14,298 nt of DNA from Ruminococcaceae bacterium UBA7127. GTDB taxonomy: Bacteria > Bacillota > Clostridia > Oscillospirales > Acutalibacteraceae. Numbering within the stretch: the first letter of the stretch is position 1; each line of letters starts with the position of its first letter. This document shows positions 1-7,376 of the stretch, piece after piece. The position numbers and the translations under genes are program-made. The notes beneath the pieces are model-generated. The model searched no databases. It saw only the letters and a list, made by a program, of their open reading frames with translations, and had not been told where the DNA came from. The stretch covers positions 1 to 14,298 of the forward strand of contig DKXL01000040.1 in assembly GCA_002493005.1 (NCBI GenBank), written 5' to 3'.

Positions 1-50
1 CTTTCAAAAACTTTTTTGAAACTCAGCCGGGTGTTTCCTCACCCTGCATT

Positions 51-82
51 AAAAAACCCGTTTAACTATTCAGTTAACCGGG
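51..82 (-). terminator. Intrinsic terminator of the structured RNA
   Basis: On the minus strand CCCGGUUAACU pairs with AGUUAAACGGG around a GAAU loop (82-57), with one mismatch, and is followed by six U residues (56-51). Two more inverted repeats lie just beyond it: GGGTG/CACCC (29-44) and TTTCAAAAA/TTTTTGAAA (2-21). Confidence 0.75.
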
Positions 83-250
83 ACGTCCTGAAAGCGTTTG
101 AGCGCACTTATGGCAAAGCAACCCCATTGCCATTTGTTTACTCTGTGTTTCATTGTAATCGCCCGGTTTAAAATCGGACATACTCCACGGAAAAACCGAC
201 GAAATCGTCGCAACCTCCCGCTTCATCGCATATCTTGTGCAGTCACACAG
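51..250 (-). ncRNA. Structured non-coding RNA, about 200 nt (raiA-type RNA or ribosomal-protein leader candidate)
   Basis: This stretch has no credible coding frame but is bounded by a consensus promoter (284-256) and an intrinsic terminator (82-51), so it should give a discrete minus-strand transcript of about 200 nt. Visible pairing includes a long-range 6-bp helix (CUGUGU at 250-245 with ACACAG at 148-143), a hairpin CGACG-AUUU-CGUCG (210-197), a hairpin UGGCAA/UUGCCA (132-111) and GCG/CGC (105-94). The unpaired-looking blocks GATATGCGATGAAG (234-221), AGGTTGC (217-211) and CCGTGGAGTATGTCCG (190-175) resemble, from memory, conserved segments of clostridial structured RNAs. My best guess is the raiA motif; the main alternative is a leader of a ribosomal-protein gene such as rpsJ lying beyond base 1. 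That an RNA is made is well supported; the family name is not settled. Confidence 0.65.
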
Positions 251-255
251 GTAGA

Positions 256-284
256 ATTATACTATAAATCGCCCTTATATTCAA
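256..284 (-). promoter_or_regulatory. Sigma-A type promoter of the structured RNA
   Basis: Read on the minus strand, a -35 box TTGAAT (284-279) is followed by a 17-base spacer and a perfect -10 box TATAAT (261-256). The predicted start, near 250-252, falls exactly where the 5' strand of the long-range helix begins, which supports both calls. Confidence 0.7.
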
Positions 285-355
285 CCTTTTGCCCGAAAAT
301 ACCTATGTAGAACTTTTGATAATCTTAAATTATATTTTTGTGTATTATGCACATA

Positions 356-384
356 TTGCAAATGTTGCTATACTAATGTATAAT
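356..384 (+). promoter_or_regulatory. Sigma-A type promoter of the five-gene plus-strand run
   Basis: A -35 box TTGCAA (356-361), a 17-base spacer and a perfect TATAAT (379-384) stand about 45 bases ahead of the first start codon at 431. No long leader or riboswitch fits in the remaining space. Confidence 0.6.
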
Positions 385-430
385 CATATATAAAGGTAAT
401 TGAATTGCCAAACGTGAAAAGGAAATATTT

Positions 431-997
431 ATGAAAAACATATATGAAGAGTGTCCTGTTTTAAAAGACGACAAATTTATTCTCAGAAAAACCGAGCTGA
501 GCGATGCAGACGATTTGCTTAAGGTTTACAGTGACAAAAATGCACTGCCTTTCTTCAACAGTGATAATTGCAACGGAGATAATTTCTACTATACTACAAA
601 GGAAAGAATGCTTGAAGCACTCGAATTTTGGAATCTTGCCTACGATAACAAGTGGTTTGCGAGATTGTCGGTACTGGATACCACAACCGAAGAAGTAATC
701 GGAACAATAGAAGGCTGCATCAGGGCTTCCGACGATGCTTTTAACGGCTGCGGAATATTGAGATTGGATTTGGGCAGCAAATATGAAAAGACCTGCGCCA
801 TCGCTGACATCATGTCTGTTATATTAAAGGACTTTTATGATTTATTCGGTTGCGAGTCAATAATTACAAAAGTTCCTGTCTATGCCGTTGAAAGAGAATC
901 AGCCGCAAAAGAATCCGGCTTTGTGAAATCAGATGAATTAATGATTGGAAACAACGACGGATACGCATACAAGGATTATTGGATTATACATAAATAA
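431..997 (+). CDS. GNAT-family acetyltransferase-like protein
   Basis: This 188-residue protein has the length and N-terminal pattern of the RimJ/RimL-type (Acetyltransf_3) branch of GNAT enzymes, which transfer acetyl from acetyl-CoA to an amine. The start FILRKTELSDADDLLKVYSD is the typical first strand and helix, followed by mid-protein strands around residues 75-95 (ARLSVLDTTTEEVIGTIEG) and a C-terminal ESAAKESGFVKSDELM segment typical of the last GNAT strand-helix unit. The usual acetyl-CoA loop, (Q/R)xxGx(G/A), is not recognisable where expected near residues 112-122, so catalysis is uncertain. The ATG follows an AAAGGAAA ribosome-binding site. It is the first gene after the promoter and lies 17 bases ahead of the next gene, implying co-transcription. 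The substrate cannot be read from sequence. Confidence 0.65.
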   Translation: MKNIYEECPVLKDDKFILRKTELSDADDLLKVYSDKNALPFFNSDNCNGDNFYYTTKERMLEALEFWNLAYDNKWFARLSVLDTTTEEVIGTIEGCIRASDDAFNGCGILRLDLGSKYEKTCAIADIMSVILKDFYDLFGCESIITKVPVYAVERESAAKESGFVKSDELMIGNNDGYAYKDYWIIHK

Positions 998-1014
998 AAC
1001 ATTACGGAGGAAAA

Positions 1015-1389
1015 ATGAAAAGGGAATTAGGTATTGCACGCTGCGGACTTGCTTGCTGCCTGTGCTCCGAAAACGAGCATTGTGCAGGATGCAGTTCAGA
1101 TGAATGTCCCGACAAGGGTTGGTGCGAAAACAGGAAATGCTCAATTTTAAAAAATCTTGGGCACTGCTATAACTGTAAAGAAGATTGCAAAAAGGGACTA
1201 CTGAGCAAAGTAAAGCCGTATGGTTTTACACTTTTTGTCAAAAGATACGGCGAGGAATTTTTACTTGACTGTCTTGAAAGGAACGAGAAAAACGGCATTG
1301 TATATCACCGAGAAGGTATAAACGGTGATTATGATGACTTTGATGATGTTGAAAAACTTATTGAATACATAAAAACGGGACATCGGTAA
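1015..1389 (+). CDS. Cysteine-rich DUF3795-type protein
   Basis: This 124-residue protein has a Cys-rich N-terminal half: CGLACCLCSENEHCAGC near residues 10-26, then further Cys residues in ECPDKGWCENRKC and CYNCKEDC up to about residue 58. This pattern matches the DUF3795 family, small proteins of unknown function thought to bind metal or an Fe-S cluster. The C-terminal half is Cys-poor apart from one residue and helical, with FVKRYGEEFLLDCLERNEKNG near residues 75-95, as in family members. A strong GGAGG lies five to six bases before the ATG. The 17-base gap to the acetyltransferase gene indicates an operon. No signal peptide or membrane segment is seen, so it should be cytosolic. The function is unknown and I do not infer one. 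Confidence 0.7.
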   Translation: MKRELGIARCGLACCLCSENEHCAGCSSDECPDKGWCENRKCSILKNLGHCYNCKEDCKKGLLSKVKPYGFTLFVKRYGEEFLLDCLERNEKNGIVYHREGINGDYDDFDDVEKLIEYIKTGHR

Positions 1390-1435
1390 ATTCTATTTTA
1401 TCAGTCCGCCATATTCAAATAAAAAGGGTGATTTT

Positions 1436-1951
1436 ATGAAACATATCTATTATGGCGACGGAAAAGGCAAAACCACAGCAGCAGTGGGACTTGCAGTAAG
1501 AGCCGCAGGCAGCAAGCTTAAGGTATTGTTTGTTCAGTTTTTAAAAACAGAATTTTCCGGAGAGCGTCATATGCTAAGCCATATGGAGAACGTCACGCTC
1601 ACATTTTGTCCGCTTGAGCTTAAATTCACCTTTGAAATGGATGAAAAAGAAAAAGCTCAGGCATCCAAAGTGTTTAAGGGAATTTTTGAGCGGAGTGTAA
1701 CTACTGCGCTGACAGAAAAATACGATATGGTTATCTTCGATGAGATTATTGAAGCTATCAATGCGGATATGCTCAGTGAATCCGAAGTATTTGAATTTAT
1801 TACAAATGCTCCTACCAGCATGGAGATTGTTATGACAGGTCATAATCCGCCCCAAAGATTTATTGATATTGCCGACTATGTAACAGAATTTAAAAGCATC
1901 AAACACCCATATGACAGAGGTATAACAGGCAGAATCGGTATTGAATTCTAA
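1436..1951 (+). CDS. cobO: Corrinoid (cob(I)alamin) adenosyltransferase, CobO/BtuR/CobA family
   Basis: The 171-residue product is full length for the family that transfers the adenosyl group of ATP to cob(I)alamin or cobinamide to make coenzyme B12 forms. The P-loop variant GDGKGKTT is at residues 7-14, followed by the Walker-B-like DMVIFDEI near residue 100, the MTGHNPP strand-loop near residue 133, and the family-typical C-terminal tail KHPYDRGITGRIGIEF. The N-terminal extension of longer CobO proteins is absent, as in many Firmicutes versions. An AAAGGGTGA ribosome-binding site precedes the ATG. No other cobalamin biosynthesis gene and no cobalamin riboswitch is present, so a role in activating salvaged corrinoids is more likely than one in a de novo pathway; this is inference. 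Confidence 0.9.
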   Translation: MKHIYYGDGKGKTTAAVGLAVRAAGSKLKVLFVQFLKTEFSGERHMLSHMENVTLTFCPLELKFTFEMDEKEKAQASKVFKGIFERSVTTALTEKYDMVIFDEIIEAINADMLSESEVFEFITNAPTSMEIVMTGHNPPQRFIDIADYVTEFKSIKHPYDRGITGRIGIEF

Positions 1952-1966
1952 TATGGCAAGTATCAC

Positions 1967-1998
1967 GGCACATTGAAGCGCAACAGATTCAATGTGCC
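1967..1998 (+). other. Perfect 11-bp hairpin between cobO and the nicotinamidase gene
   Basis: GGCACATTGAA (1967-1977) and TTCAATGTGCC (1988-1998) pair perfectly around a 10-base loop. The following bases, TAAATTATAATC, are not a proper U-tract, so this may be a weak terminator, an mRNA-processing or stability hairpin, or a regulatory site between two genes of the run. Confidence 0.5.
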
Positions 1999-2033
1999 TA
2001 AATTATAATCAACACAAAGGTATTGGTGAATAT

Positions 2034-2564
2034 ATGAATGACATTTTAATAGTTGTTGATATGCAAAATGACTTTATTGACGGAGCGTTGGGCACAAAGG
2101 AAGCAGTCACCGTTGTTGACAGGGTAAAAGAGAAAATCACCAAATTTAACGGTGACATTATATTAACGTACGACACACATTCCGATAACTATCTAAACAT
2201 CCATGAAGGAAAAAAACTACCTGTTCCCCACTGCATAAAGGGCACTCACGGCTGGCAGCTAAATAAAAAAATCAGCAGTGCACTCGCAGGCAAACCATAC
2301 AAGGCTTTTGAAAAGCCTACATTTGGCTCAACAGAGCTTGTGCACTATATAAACACCAATTACAATCCTGACGAAATCAAAATTGAGTTAATCGGTCTTT
2401 GTACTGATATTTGTGTTGTATCAAATGCATTACTGCTAAAGGCGGCATTTCCCGAAACAGAAATCAGCGTAGATGCACGCTGCTGTGCAGGAGTAACCCC
2501 CGAAAGCCACAATGCGGCTCTGCTTACGATGAAGATGTGCCAAATAAACATAATTGACAATTAA
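2034..2564 (+). CDS. pncA: Nicotinamidase/isochorismatase-fold cysteine hydrolase (PncA-like)
   Basis: The 176-residue protein belongs to the isochorismatase superfamily. The catalytic triad reads D9 (VVDMQNDF), K94 (FEKPTF) and C127 (LCTDICVVSNA). D47, H49 and H57 in DTHSDNYLNIHEG are candidates for the metal-binding Asp-His-His set of nicotinamidases. The tail (DARCCAGVTPESHNAAL) is also family-typical. The expected reaction is nicotinamide to nicotinate plus ammonia. nadE next door acts later in the same salvage route, which favours nicotinamidase over other hydrolases of this fold. An in-frame ATG at 1992 would add 14 residues encoded within the intergenic hairpin. I prefer 2034 because GGTGA sits five bases upstream and the family's first strand begins there. 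Confidence 0.8.
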   Translation: MNDILIVVDMQNDFIDGALGTKEAVTVVDRVKEKITKFNGDIILTYDTHSDNYLNIHEGKKLPVPHCIKGTHGWQLNKKISSALAGKPYKAFEKPTFGSTELVHYINTNYNPDEIKIELIGLCTDICVVSNALLLKAAFPETEISVDARCCAGVTPESHNAALLTMKMCQINIIDN

Positions 2565-2583
2565 GCACGTTGATATGTATAAT
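2554..2583 (+). promoter_or_regulatory. Consensus internal promoter ahead of nadE
   Basis: A perfect -35 box TTGACA (2554-2559), overlapping the end of the upstream coding region, and a perfect TATAAT (2578-2583) are separated by 18 bases. This would let nadE be transcribed independently of the upstream genes. It is read from consensus only. Confidence 0.55.
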
Positions 2584-2632
2584 AGCGTTGGATTTGTAAC
2601 AATAAAATCAAAAATGTAAAAGAGGTATTTTT

Positions 2633-3397
2633 ATGTTTGATGCAAAAAAAGTAAAAAATGATGTTATAAACTGGATAAGAGATTTTTTTGAAAAAAACGG
2701 CAAGGGCTGTAATGCTGTCCTTGGAATCTCGGGAGGCAAAGACAGTTCGGTTGCCGCGGCTCTTTGCGTTGAAGCGTTGGGCAAAGACAGAGTAATTGGC
2801 GTGCTTATGCCAAACGGAATACAGAGCGACATTGATATGGCTGAGCTGCTTGTAAATCATCTTGGAATCAAAGCAGTCAAAATAAATATTGCAGACGCAT
2901 TTAACGGCACTATCGGCGCTATCAACAATGCTGAATTTTATAACGGTTGGAACAAGCTTGAACTTACACGCCAAACAACAGTCAACCTTGCACCGCGCCT
3001 TAGAATGTCAACAGTTTATGCTGTTAGTCAAAGCGTCAACGGCAGAGTTGTAAACACCTGTAATCTGTCTGAGGACTGGGTCGGCTACTCAACACGTTAC
3101 GGTGACGCCGCCGGAGATTTTTCGCCTATGGCAAATCTTACGGTTTCCGAGGTAAAAGCAATAGGCAGAGAGCTTGGATTACCAACAGAGCTTGTTGACA
3201 AAGTGCCGTCTGACGGACTTTGCGGCAAAAGTGACGAGGATAATCTTGGTTTTACCTACGCTGTTCTTGACAAATATATCAGAACTGGTGTTTGTGATGA
3301 CGAAAAAACTAAGGCCCTTATTGACCACAAGCACAAAATTAATAAATTCAAGCTTGAGCTTATGCCGTTTTTTGAATACAACCCCGATGCAAGATGA
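2633..3397 (+). CDS. nadE: NH3-dependent NAD+ synthetase
   Basis: This 254-residue cytosolic enzyme would catalyse the last step of NAD synthesis, ATP-dependent amidation of nicotinate adenine dinucleotide. The N-type pyrophosphatase loop SGGKDSS at residues 33-39 binds ATP. Further family segments are VIGVLMPNG near 55, LAPRLRMSTVYAVSQ near 119, VVNTCNLSEDWVGYSTRYGDAAGDFSP near 140-165, and VPSDGLCGKSDEDNLGFTY near 193-210. The short length and lack of an N-terminal nitrilase domain mark the ammonia-using form rather than the glutamine-dependent one. The start is supported by AAGAGGT about six bases upstream. The NAD role links it to the preceding nicotinamidase gene, and it may also be driven by its own promoter at 2554-2583. 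The gene ends before a bidirectional terminator. Confidence 0.95.
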   Translation: MFDAKKVKNDVINWIRDFFEKNGKGCNAVLGISGGKDSSVAAALCVEALGKDRVIGVLMPNGIQSDIDMAELLVNHLGIKAVKINIADAFNGTIGAINNAEFYNGWNKLELTRQTTVNLAPRLRMSTVYAVSQSVNGRVVNTCNLSEDWVGYSTRYGDAAGDFSPMANLTVSEVKAIGRELGLPTELVDKVPSDGLCGKSDEDNLGFTYAVLDKYIRTGVCDDEKTKALIDHKHKINKFKLELMPFFEYNPDAR

Positions 3398-3434
3398 GTT
3401 TGCAATTTACAATTAAAAATGTAAAATTATGGTC

Positions 3435-3529
3435 GAGTAGATAGCGTAATATATTTTAATACGGCAGTTACCCGACAATATTATTTGAGCAGATAGCACA
3501 ATATATTTTAATACGTCATTTGCCCGACA
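3435..3529. repeat. Two diverged 43-bp direct repeats, 52-bp period
   Basis: Bases 3435-3477 and 3487-3529 share the frame GAGxAGATAGCxxAATATATTTTAATACG followed by CA, TT and CCCGACA, with only a handful of substitutions. They occupy the spacer between nadE and hydA and encode nothing credible. They look like copies of a dispersed intergenic repeat unit. Confidence 0.75.
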
Positions 3530-3548
3530 GTAACAATTCATTTTCGGA

Positions 3549-3561
3549 CGACCAATGGTCG
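3549..3561. repeat. REP-like palindrome beside a GGGGCGACC-type element
   Basis: CGACC-AAT-GGTCG is a perfect short palindrome. On the minus strand it reads GTAGGGGCGACCATTGGTCG, a string I recall as common in intergenic repeats of gut Firmicutes, where it yields a spurious VGATIGRP peptide. Together with the 43-bp repeats it may form one composite intergenic element of about 140 bp. Confidence 0.5.
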
Positions 3562-3674
3562 CCCCTACCGGGTGAGCTTTATTGGTACACGAGTCGATTC
3601 CTGCGTTAGATTTAGAAAAATGCTTGACTCGGGCAACCGACGAAAAGCTATACACCGACGAATATACCCGAACT

Positions 3675-3703
3675 AAAACCCTCCGATTAACGGAGGGTTT
3701 TTT
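3675..3703. terminator. Bidirectional intrinsic terminator between nadE and hydA
   Basis: AAAACCCTCCG (3675-3685) and CGGAGGGTTTT (3691-3701) form an 11-bp stem around ATTAA. The plus strand continues with Ts to 3703, and the minus strand also ends in a U-run. It serves the plus-strand nadE transcript and the convergent hydrogenase operon, whose last stop codon is at 3732. Confidence 0.85.
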
Positions 3704-3731
3704 ATTGTAAGGTTAAAATATTAGATTTTAA

Positions 3732-5468
3732 TCAGTGGTTGCCTCTGTTGACATATGTTGTATGCAGGAGCTTGTGTGCACGAGGCTTGCCCGGTGCATC
3801 AAAGTATTCCTGATAAACTGTCTTAATAACAGGGCTTTCATCACTGCTTCTGTACTCACAAGTCTTATCGTAGTCATACAAAGCCTTTGAACGAATTGCC
3901 TTGAGGTCAACATAGTTGCGAACGCTGTCACTTTGAACAGGCTGACCGCCGCCGTTGATACAACCGCCCGGACAAGCCATAATCTCTACCATCTGGTAGT
4001 CAGCTTCGCCCTTCTTAATCTTGTCAATGAGCTTTCTTGCATTTCCAAGACCTGATGTAACAGCAACCTTAATTTCAATACCTGCTACATTATATTTTGC
4101 TTCTCTGACAGCAAGAGGACCGCGAACTTCTTTAAATTCAATCTTCTTAAAGCTACCGTCAAGCATTCTTGCCGCTGTACGAAGAGCCGCCTCAAGAACA
4201 CCGCCTGTTGCGCCAAAGATTGCGCCGCCGCCAGTTGCCTTGTTGAACGGAGCGTCATAATCTTCGTCATCAAGGTCGCCAAGCACAAGACCTGCACCCT
4301 TAATCATTCTTGCAAGCTCTCTTGTAGTAAGAGCAACGTCAACATCATCATAGTCAAATGTTCTGAGTTCAGGACGAGTTGCCTCAAACTTCTTTGCAGT
4401 ACAAGGAATTACGCTGACAACAAACATCTTTGACGGATCCATATTGTACTTTTGAGCATAGTAACTCTTGAGCACAGCGCCAAACATAGCCTGAGGTGAT
4501 TTACAGGTTGAAAGGTGAGGAATGAGCTCAGGATAATAATGCTCAACAAACTTAACCCAACCGGGGCAACAAGATGTAAACATAGGAAGCGGTTGCTTGT
4601 TTGTAATTCTTTCAACAAGCTCTGTTGCCTCTTCCATAATTGTGAGGTCGGCTGTAAAGTCCATATCAAATACCTTATCAGCGCCGAGTCTGCGGATAGC
4701 CGCAACCATCTTGCCCTCAACATTTGTTCCTATCGGCATACCAAAGCTTTCGCCGAGAGTAGCCTTGATTGACGGAGCAGTATAGAAAATGACCTTCTTG
4801 TCAGGATTAGAGATTGCATCCCAAACCTCGTCGATTTGGCTCTTCTCGCTGAGTGCGCCTACAGGACAACTTACGATACACTGACCGCAGCCAACGCACG
4901 GTGAGTCACCCAAGCCCTTTTCAAAAGCACAGCCGACATGAACCTTAAAGCCTCTTTTGATTGGTCCGATAACCGAAACCTCCTGCACGTTTTTGCAGGC
5001 GGCAACACAGCGCATACACTGGATACACTTGTTGTTATCACGAACAATATAAGGTGACTGGTCGTCGATATCATATATTGGTTCTTCTGCCTTAAATCTG
5101 TCCTCATCTACACCATAGTCAAAAGCAAGCTTCTGAAGCTCACAGTTGTTGCCTCTTACACAAGAAAGGCACTTTTTGTGGTGAGTAGAAAGAATAAGTT
5201 CAATAGTAGTTTTACGTGAGGCTCTTACGGCTGGAGTATTTGTAAATACCTCCATACCTTCCTCAACCGGATAAACACAGGAAGCGATAAGACCTCTTCT
5301 GCCCTTTACCTCAACAACGCACACACGGCAAGCACCGATGCAGTTGACATCTTTGAGATAGCACAATGACGGAATTTCAATTTTGGCTGCCTTAGCTGCC
5401 TGTAAAATTGTGTAGCCCTTTGGAACTTCAACAGGGATACCGTTAATTTTAAGATTTACCATATCCAT
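3732..5468 (-). CDS. hydA: [FeFe]-hydrogenase catalytic subunit, HydA/HndD type
   Basis: This 578-residue cytosolic subunit makes or oxidises H2 at the H-cluster. In order, it shows an N-terminal [2Fe-2S] domain (C36, C47, C50, C64), a His-ligated [4Fe-4S] segment (H96, C100, C103, C109), two ferredoxin motifs (C148/C151/C154/C158 and C191/C194/C197/C201), the H domain, and a small-subunit-like tail after about 515. H-cluster motifs are TSCCPGW (298-304, with C300 for proton transfer and C301 as cluster ligand), a second motif IPCTAKKFE (354-362) and MACPGGCINGGGQP (497-510). The second motif normally begins MPC; Ile354 replaces the Met. The length and domain order match catalytic subunits of trimeric NAD-dependent bifurcating hydrogenases. 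GGAGGG lies seven bases before the ATG. It is the last gene of hydC-hydB-hydA, 13 bases after hydB. Confidence 0.95.
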   Translation of the reverse strand: MDMVNLKINGIPVEVPKGYTILQAAKAAKIEIPSLCYLKDVNCIGACRVCVVEVKGRRGLIASCVYPVEEGMEVFTNTPAVRASRKTTIELILSTHHKKCLSCVRGNNCELQKLAFDYGVDEDRFKAEEPIYDIDDQSPYIVRDNNKCIQCMRCVAACKNVQEVSVIGPIKRGFKVHVGCAFEKGLGDSPCVGCGQCIVSCPVGALSEKSQIDEVWDAISNPDKKVIFYTAPSIKATLGESFGMPIGTNVEGKMVAAIRRLGADKVFDMDFTADLTIMEEATELVERITNKQPLPMFTSCCPGWVKFVEHYYPELIPHLSTCKSPQAMFGAVLKSYYAQKYNMDPSKMFVVSVIPCTAKKFEATRPELRTFDYDDVDVALTTRELARMIKGAGLVLGDLDDEDYDAPFNKATGGGAIFGATGGVLEAALRTAARMLDGSFKKIEFKEVRGPLAVREAKYNVAGIEIKVAVTSGLGNARKLIDKIKKGEADYQMVEIMACPGGCINGGGQPVQSDSVRNYVDLKAIRSKALYDYDKTCEYRSSDESPVIKTVYQEYFDAPGKPRAHKLLHTTYVNRGNH

Positions 5469-5481
5469 TATTTATCCCTCC

Positions 5482-7374
5482 TTAGCGTGTAATAATAGCA
5501 TTAAATTTGCAGTTCTTCATACATACGCCGCACTTAATGCACTTGTCTTGATTAATAATATGCGGCTGCTTAACTGTACCTGAAATAGCGTTAGCAGGAC
5601 AGTTTCTTGCACACAATGTACAGCCCTTACATTTTGCAGGAACAATTTCATACTTCATAAGAGCCTTACATACTCCTGCCGGACAAGTCTTGTCCTTAAT
5701 ATGAGCAATATATTCATCTTTAAAATATCCTATAGTTGAAAGCACAGGGTTTGGCGCAGTTTGACCAAGAGCACAAAGTGAAGAAGTCTGCATATGCTTT
5801 GCAAGCTCTTCTATCTTCTCAAGGTCTTCCATTTCGCCCTTGCCCTCTGTAATCTTGTCGAGGAACTGCAAAAGTCTGCGAGTGCCGACACGGCAAGGTG
5901 TACATTTACCGCAACTCTCATCAACGGTAAATTCAAGATAGAACTTGGCGATATCTACCATACAGGTGTCTTCGTCAAGGATAATCATACCGCCTGAACC
6001 CATCATTGAACCGAGCGCAAGCAGGCTGTCATAATCGATTGGAGTGTCAATATGAAGAGCAGGGATACAACCGCCTGAAGGACCGCCGGTCTGAGCCGCC
6101 TTGAACTTCTTGCCGTTTGGAATACCGCCGCCGATTTCTTCAACGATTTCACGAAGGGTAGTACCCATCGGAATTTCAACAAGACCAACGTTTGTAATCT
6201 TACCGCCAAGAGCAAATACCTTTGTACCCGGGCTTGTAGGAGTACCCATTGAAGTAAACCAGTCACTGCCGTTCAAAATAATCTGTGCAATATTAGCATA
6301 TGTTTCAACATTGTTAAGTACGGTTGGCTTGCCAAACAATCCCTTAACAGCAGGGAACGGAGGACGCGGACGCGGTTCACCGCGGTTACCCTCGATAGAT
6401 GTCATAAGCGCAGTTTCCTCACCGCATACAAAAGCACCTGCACCAAGTCTGATTTCCATATCAAAATCAAAACCTGAATCAAGGATGTTTTTACCGAGGA
6501 ATCCGTACTCTTTTGCCTGGTCAATAGCCTTTTGCAGTCTGTCAACAGCGATTGGATACTCAGCTCTGATATATACAAAGCCGTGATGAGCACCGATTGC
6601 ATAGCCTGCAATAGTCATTGCCTCAATAATACACTGCGGGTCGCCCTCAAGAATTGAACGATCCATAAACGCACCGGGGTCACCCTCGTCGGCATTACAG
6701 CAAACATATTTTACATCATTAACGCTTGCCTTAGCAAACGACCACTTTCTGCCGGTCGGGAAACCGCCGCCGCCTCTGCCGCGGAGTCCTGATTTGGTAA
6801 TCTCATTGATAACATCGTCAGGAGTCATCTTTGTGAGTACCTTTGCAAGAGCCTGATAACCGTCAACAGCTATGTATTCGTCAATGTTCTCAGGGTCGAT
6901 AACACCGCAGTTTCTAAGCGCAACTCTGAGCTGCTTTTTGTAGAATGCAGTTTCTGAGAGTGAGATAATCGAGCCGTCCTCGTGAACAGTCTCCTGATAG
7001 AGAAGCTCCTTAACAACGTTGCCCTCTTTAAGGTGCTCTTTAACAATTCTCTCTACGCCCTCCGGAGTAGCCTGAGAATAGAACGCACCCTCAGGATAAA
7101 CAATCATAATCGGACCTAATGAGCAAAGACCAAAGCAACCTGTTCTTACAACAAGTATTTCTTTCTCTAAGCCGTTCTTCTTAAGTGCCTTTTCAAGTGC
7201 GGCAATAACCTTTTTACTGCCTGAAGAAGTACATCCTGTACCTCCGCACACAAGCACCTGCTTGCGATAACCTGTTTTCTTAGCAAGCTTTTCGCCCTCG
7301 GAGGCAATCAGCTTTCTGACTTTAACAATCTGTTCGTGTTCTTTTTTAATTTTGTTAAGATCTTCAAGTTTCAT
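5482..7374 (-). CDS. hydB: NAD-linked hydrogenase flavin subunit, NuoF-like (HydB/HndC)
   Basis: This 630-residue subunit carries FMN and exchanges electrons with NAD(H). Visible domains are a thioredoxin-like [2Fe-2S] domain (C43, C48, C80, C84), the NuoF core with the glycine-rich GLRGRGGGGFPTGRKW (197-211) and GAGAFVCGEETAL (311-323), an SLBB-like region around 385-440, the [4Fe-4S] motif SCGKCTPC (487-494) completed by C534, and a C-terminal pair of [4Fe-4S] ferredoxin motifs (C582/C585/C588/C592 and C612/C615/C618/C622). This is the full set described for HydB of electron-bifurcating HydABC enzymes, in which NADH and reduced ferredoxin together drive H2 formation. The start codon lies two bases after the hydC stop, with GGGAGG inside the hydC 3' end, so translation is probably coupled. 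Confidence 0.95.
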   Translation of the reverse strand: MKLEDLNKIKKEHEQIVKVRKLIASEGEKLAKKTGYRKQVLVCGGTGCTSSGSKKVIAALEKALKKNGLEKEILVVRTGCFGLCSLGPIMIVYPEGAFYSQATPEGVERIVKEHLKEGNVVKELLYQETVHEDGSIISLSETAFYKKQLRVALRNCGVIDPENIDEYIAVDGYQALAKVLTKMTPDDVINEITKSGLRGRGGGGFPTGRKWSFAKASVNDVKYVCCNADEGDPGAFMDRSILEGDPQCIIEAMTIAGYAIGAHHGFVYIRAEYPIAVDRLQKAIDQAKEYGFLGKNILDSGFDFDMEIRLGAGAFVCGEETALMTSIEGNRGEPRPRPPFPAVKGLFGKPTVLNNVETYANIAQIILNGSDWFTSMGTPTSPGTKVFALGGKITNVGLVEIPMGTTLREIVEEIGGGIPNGKKFKAAQTGGPSGGCIPALHIDTPIDYDSLLALGSMMGSGGMIILDEDTCMVDIAKFYLEFTVDESCGKCTPCRVGTRRLLQFLDKITEGKGEMEDLEKIEELAKHMQTSSLCALGQTAPNPVLSTIGYFKDEYIAHIKDKTCPAGVCKALMKYEIVPAKCKGCTLCARNCPANAISGTVKQPHIINQDKCIKCGVCMKNCKFNAIITR

Positions 7375-7376
7375 AA

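Noticed and set aside
98..310. Plus-strand open frame of 70 codons
   Set aside because: It lies antisense to the structured RNA and its promoter, has no ribosome-binding site, and the peptide looks like no protein.
1390..1435. Cobalamin riboswitch ahead of cobO
   Set aside because: Only 46 bases separate cobO from the previous gene, far too short for this riboswitch, and no B12-box-like element is seen.
1992..2033. Longer start for the nicotinamidase gene
   Set aside because: The extra 14 codons overlap the right arm of an intergenic hairpin and precede the better ribosome-binding site GGTGA; family homology starts at the ATG at 2034.
3413..3655. Minus-strand open frame of 80 codons containing VGATIGRP
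   Set aside because: It is a translation of the repeat elements between nadE and hydA; this peptide is a typical product of spurious calls over such repeats.
6101..6586. Plus-strand open frame of 161 codons opposite hydB
   Set aside because: It is a shadow of a well-supported NuoF-like gene; its Pro/Ser-rich composition reflects the antisense of Gly-rich codons.
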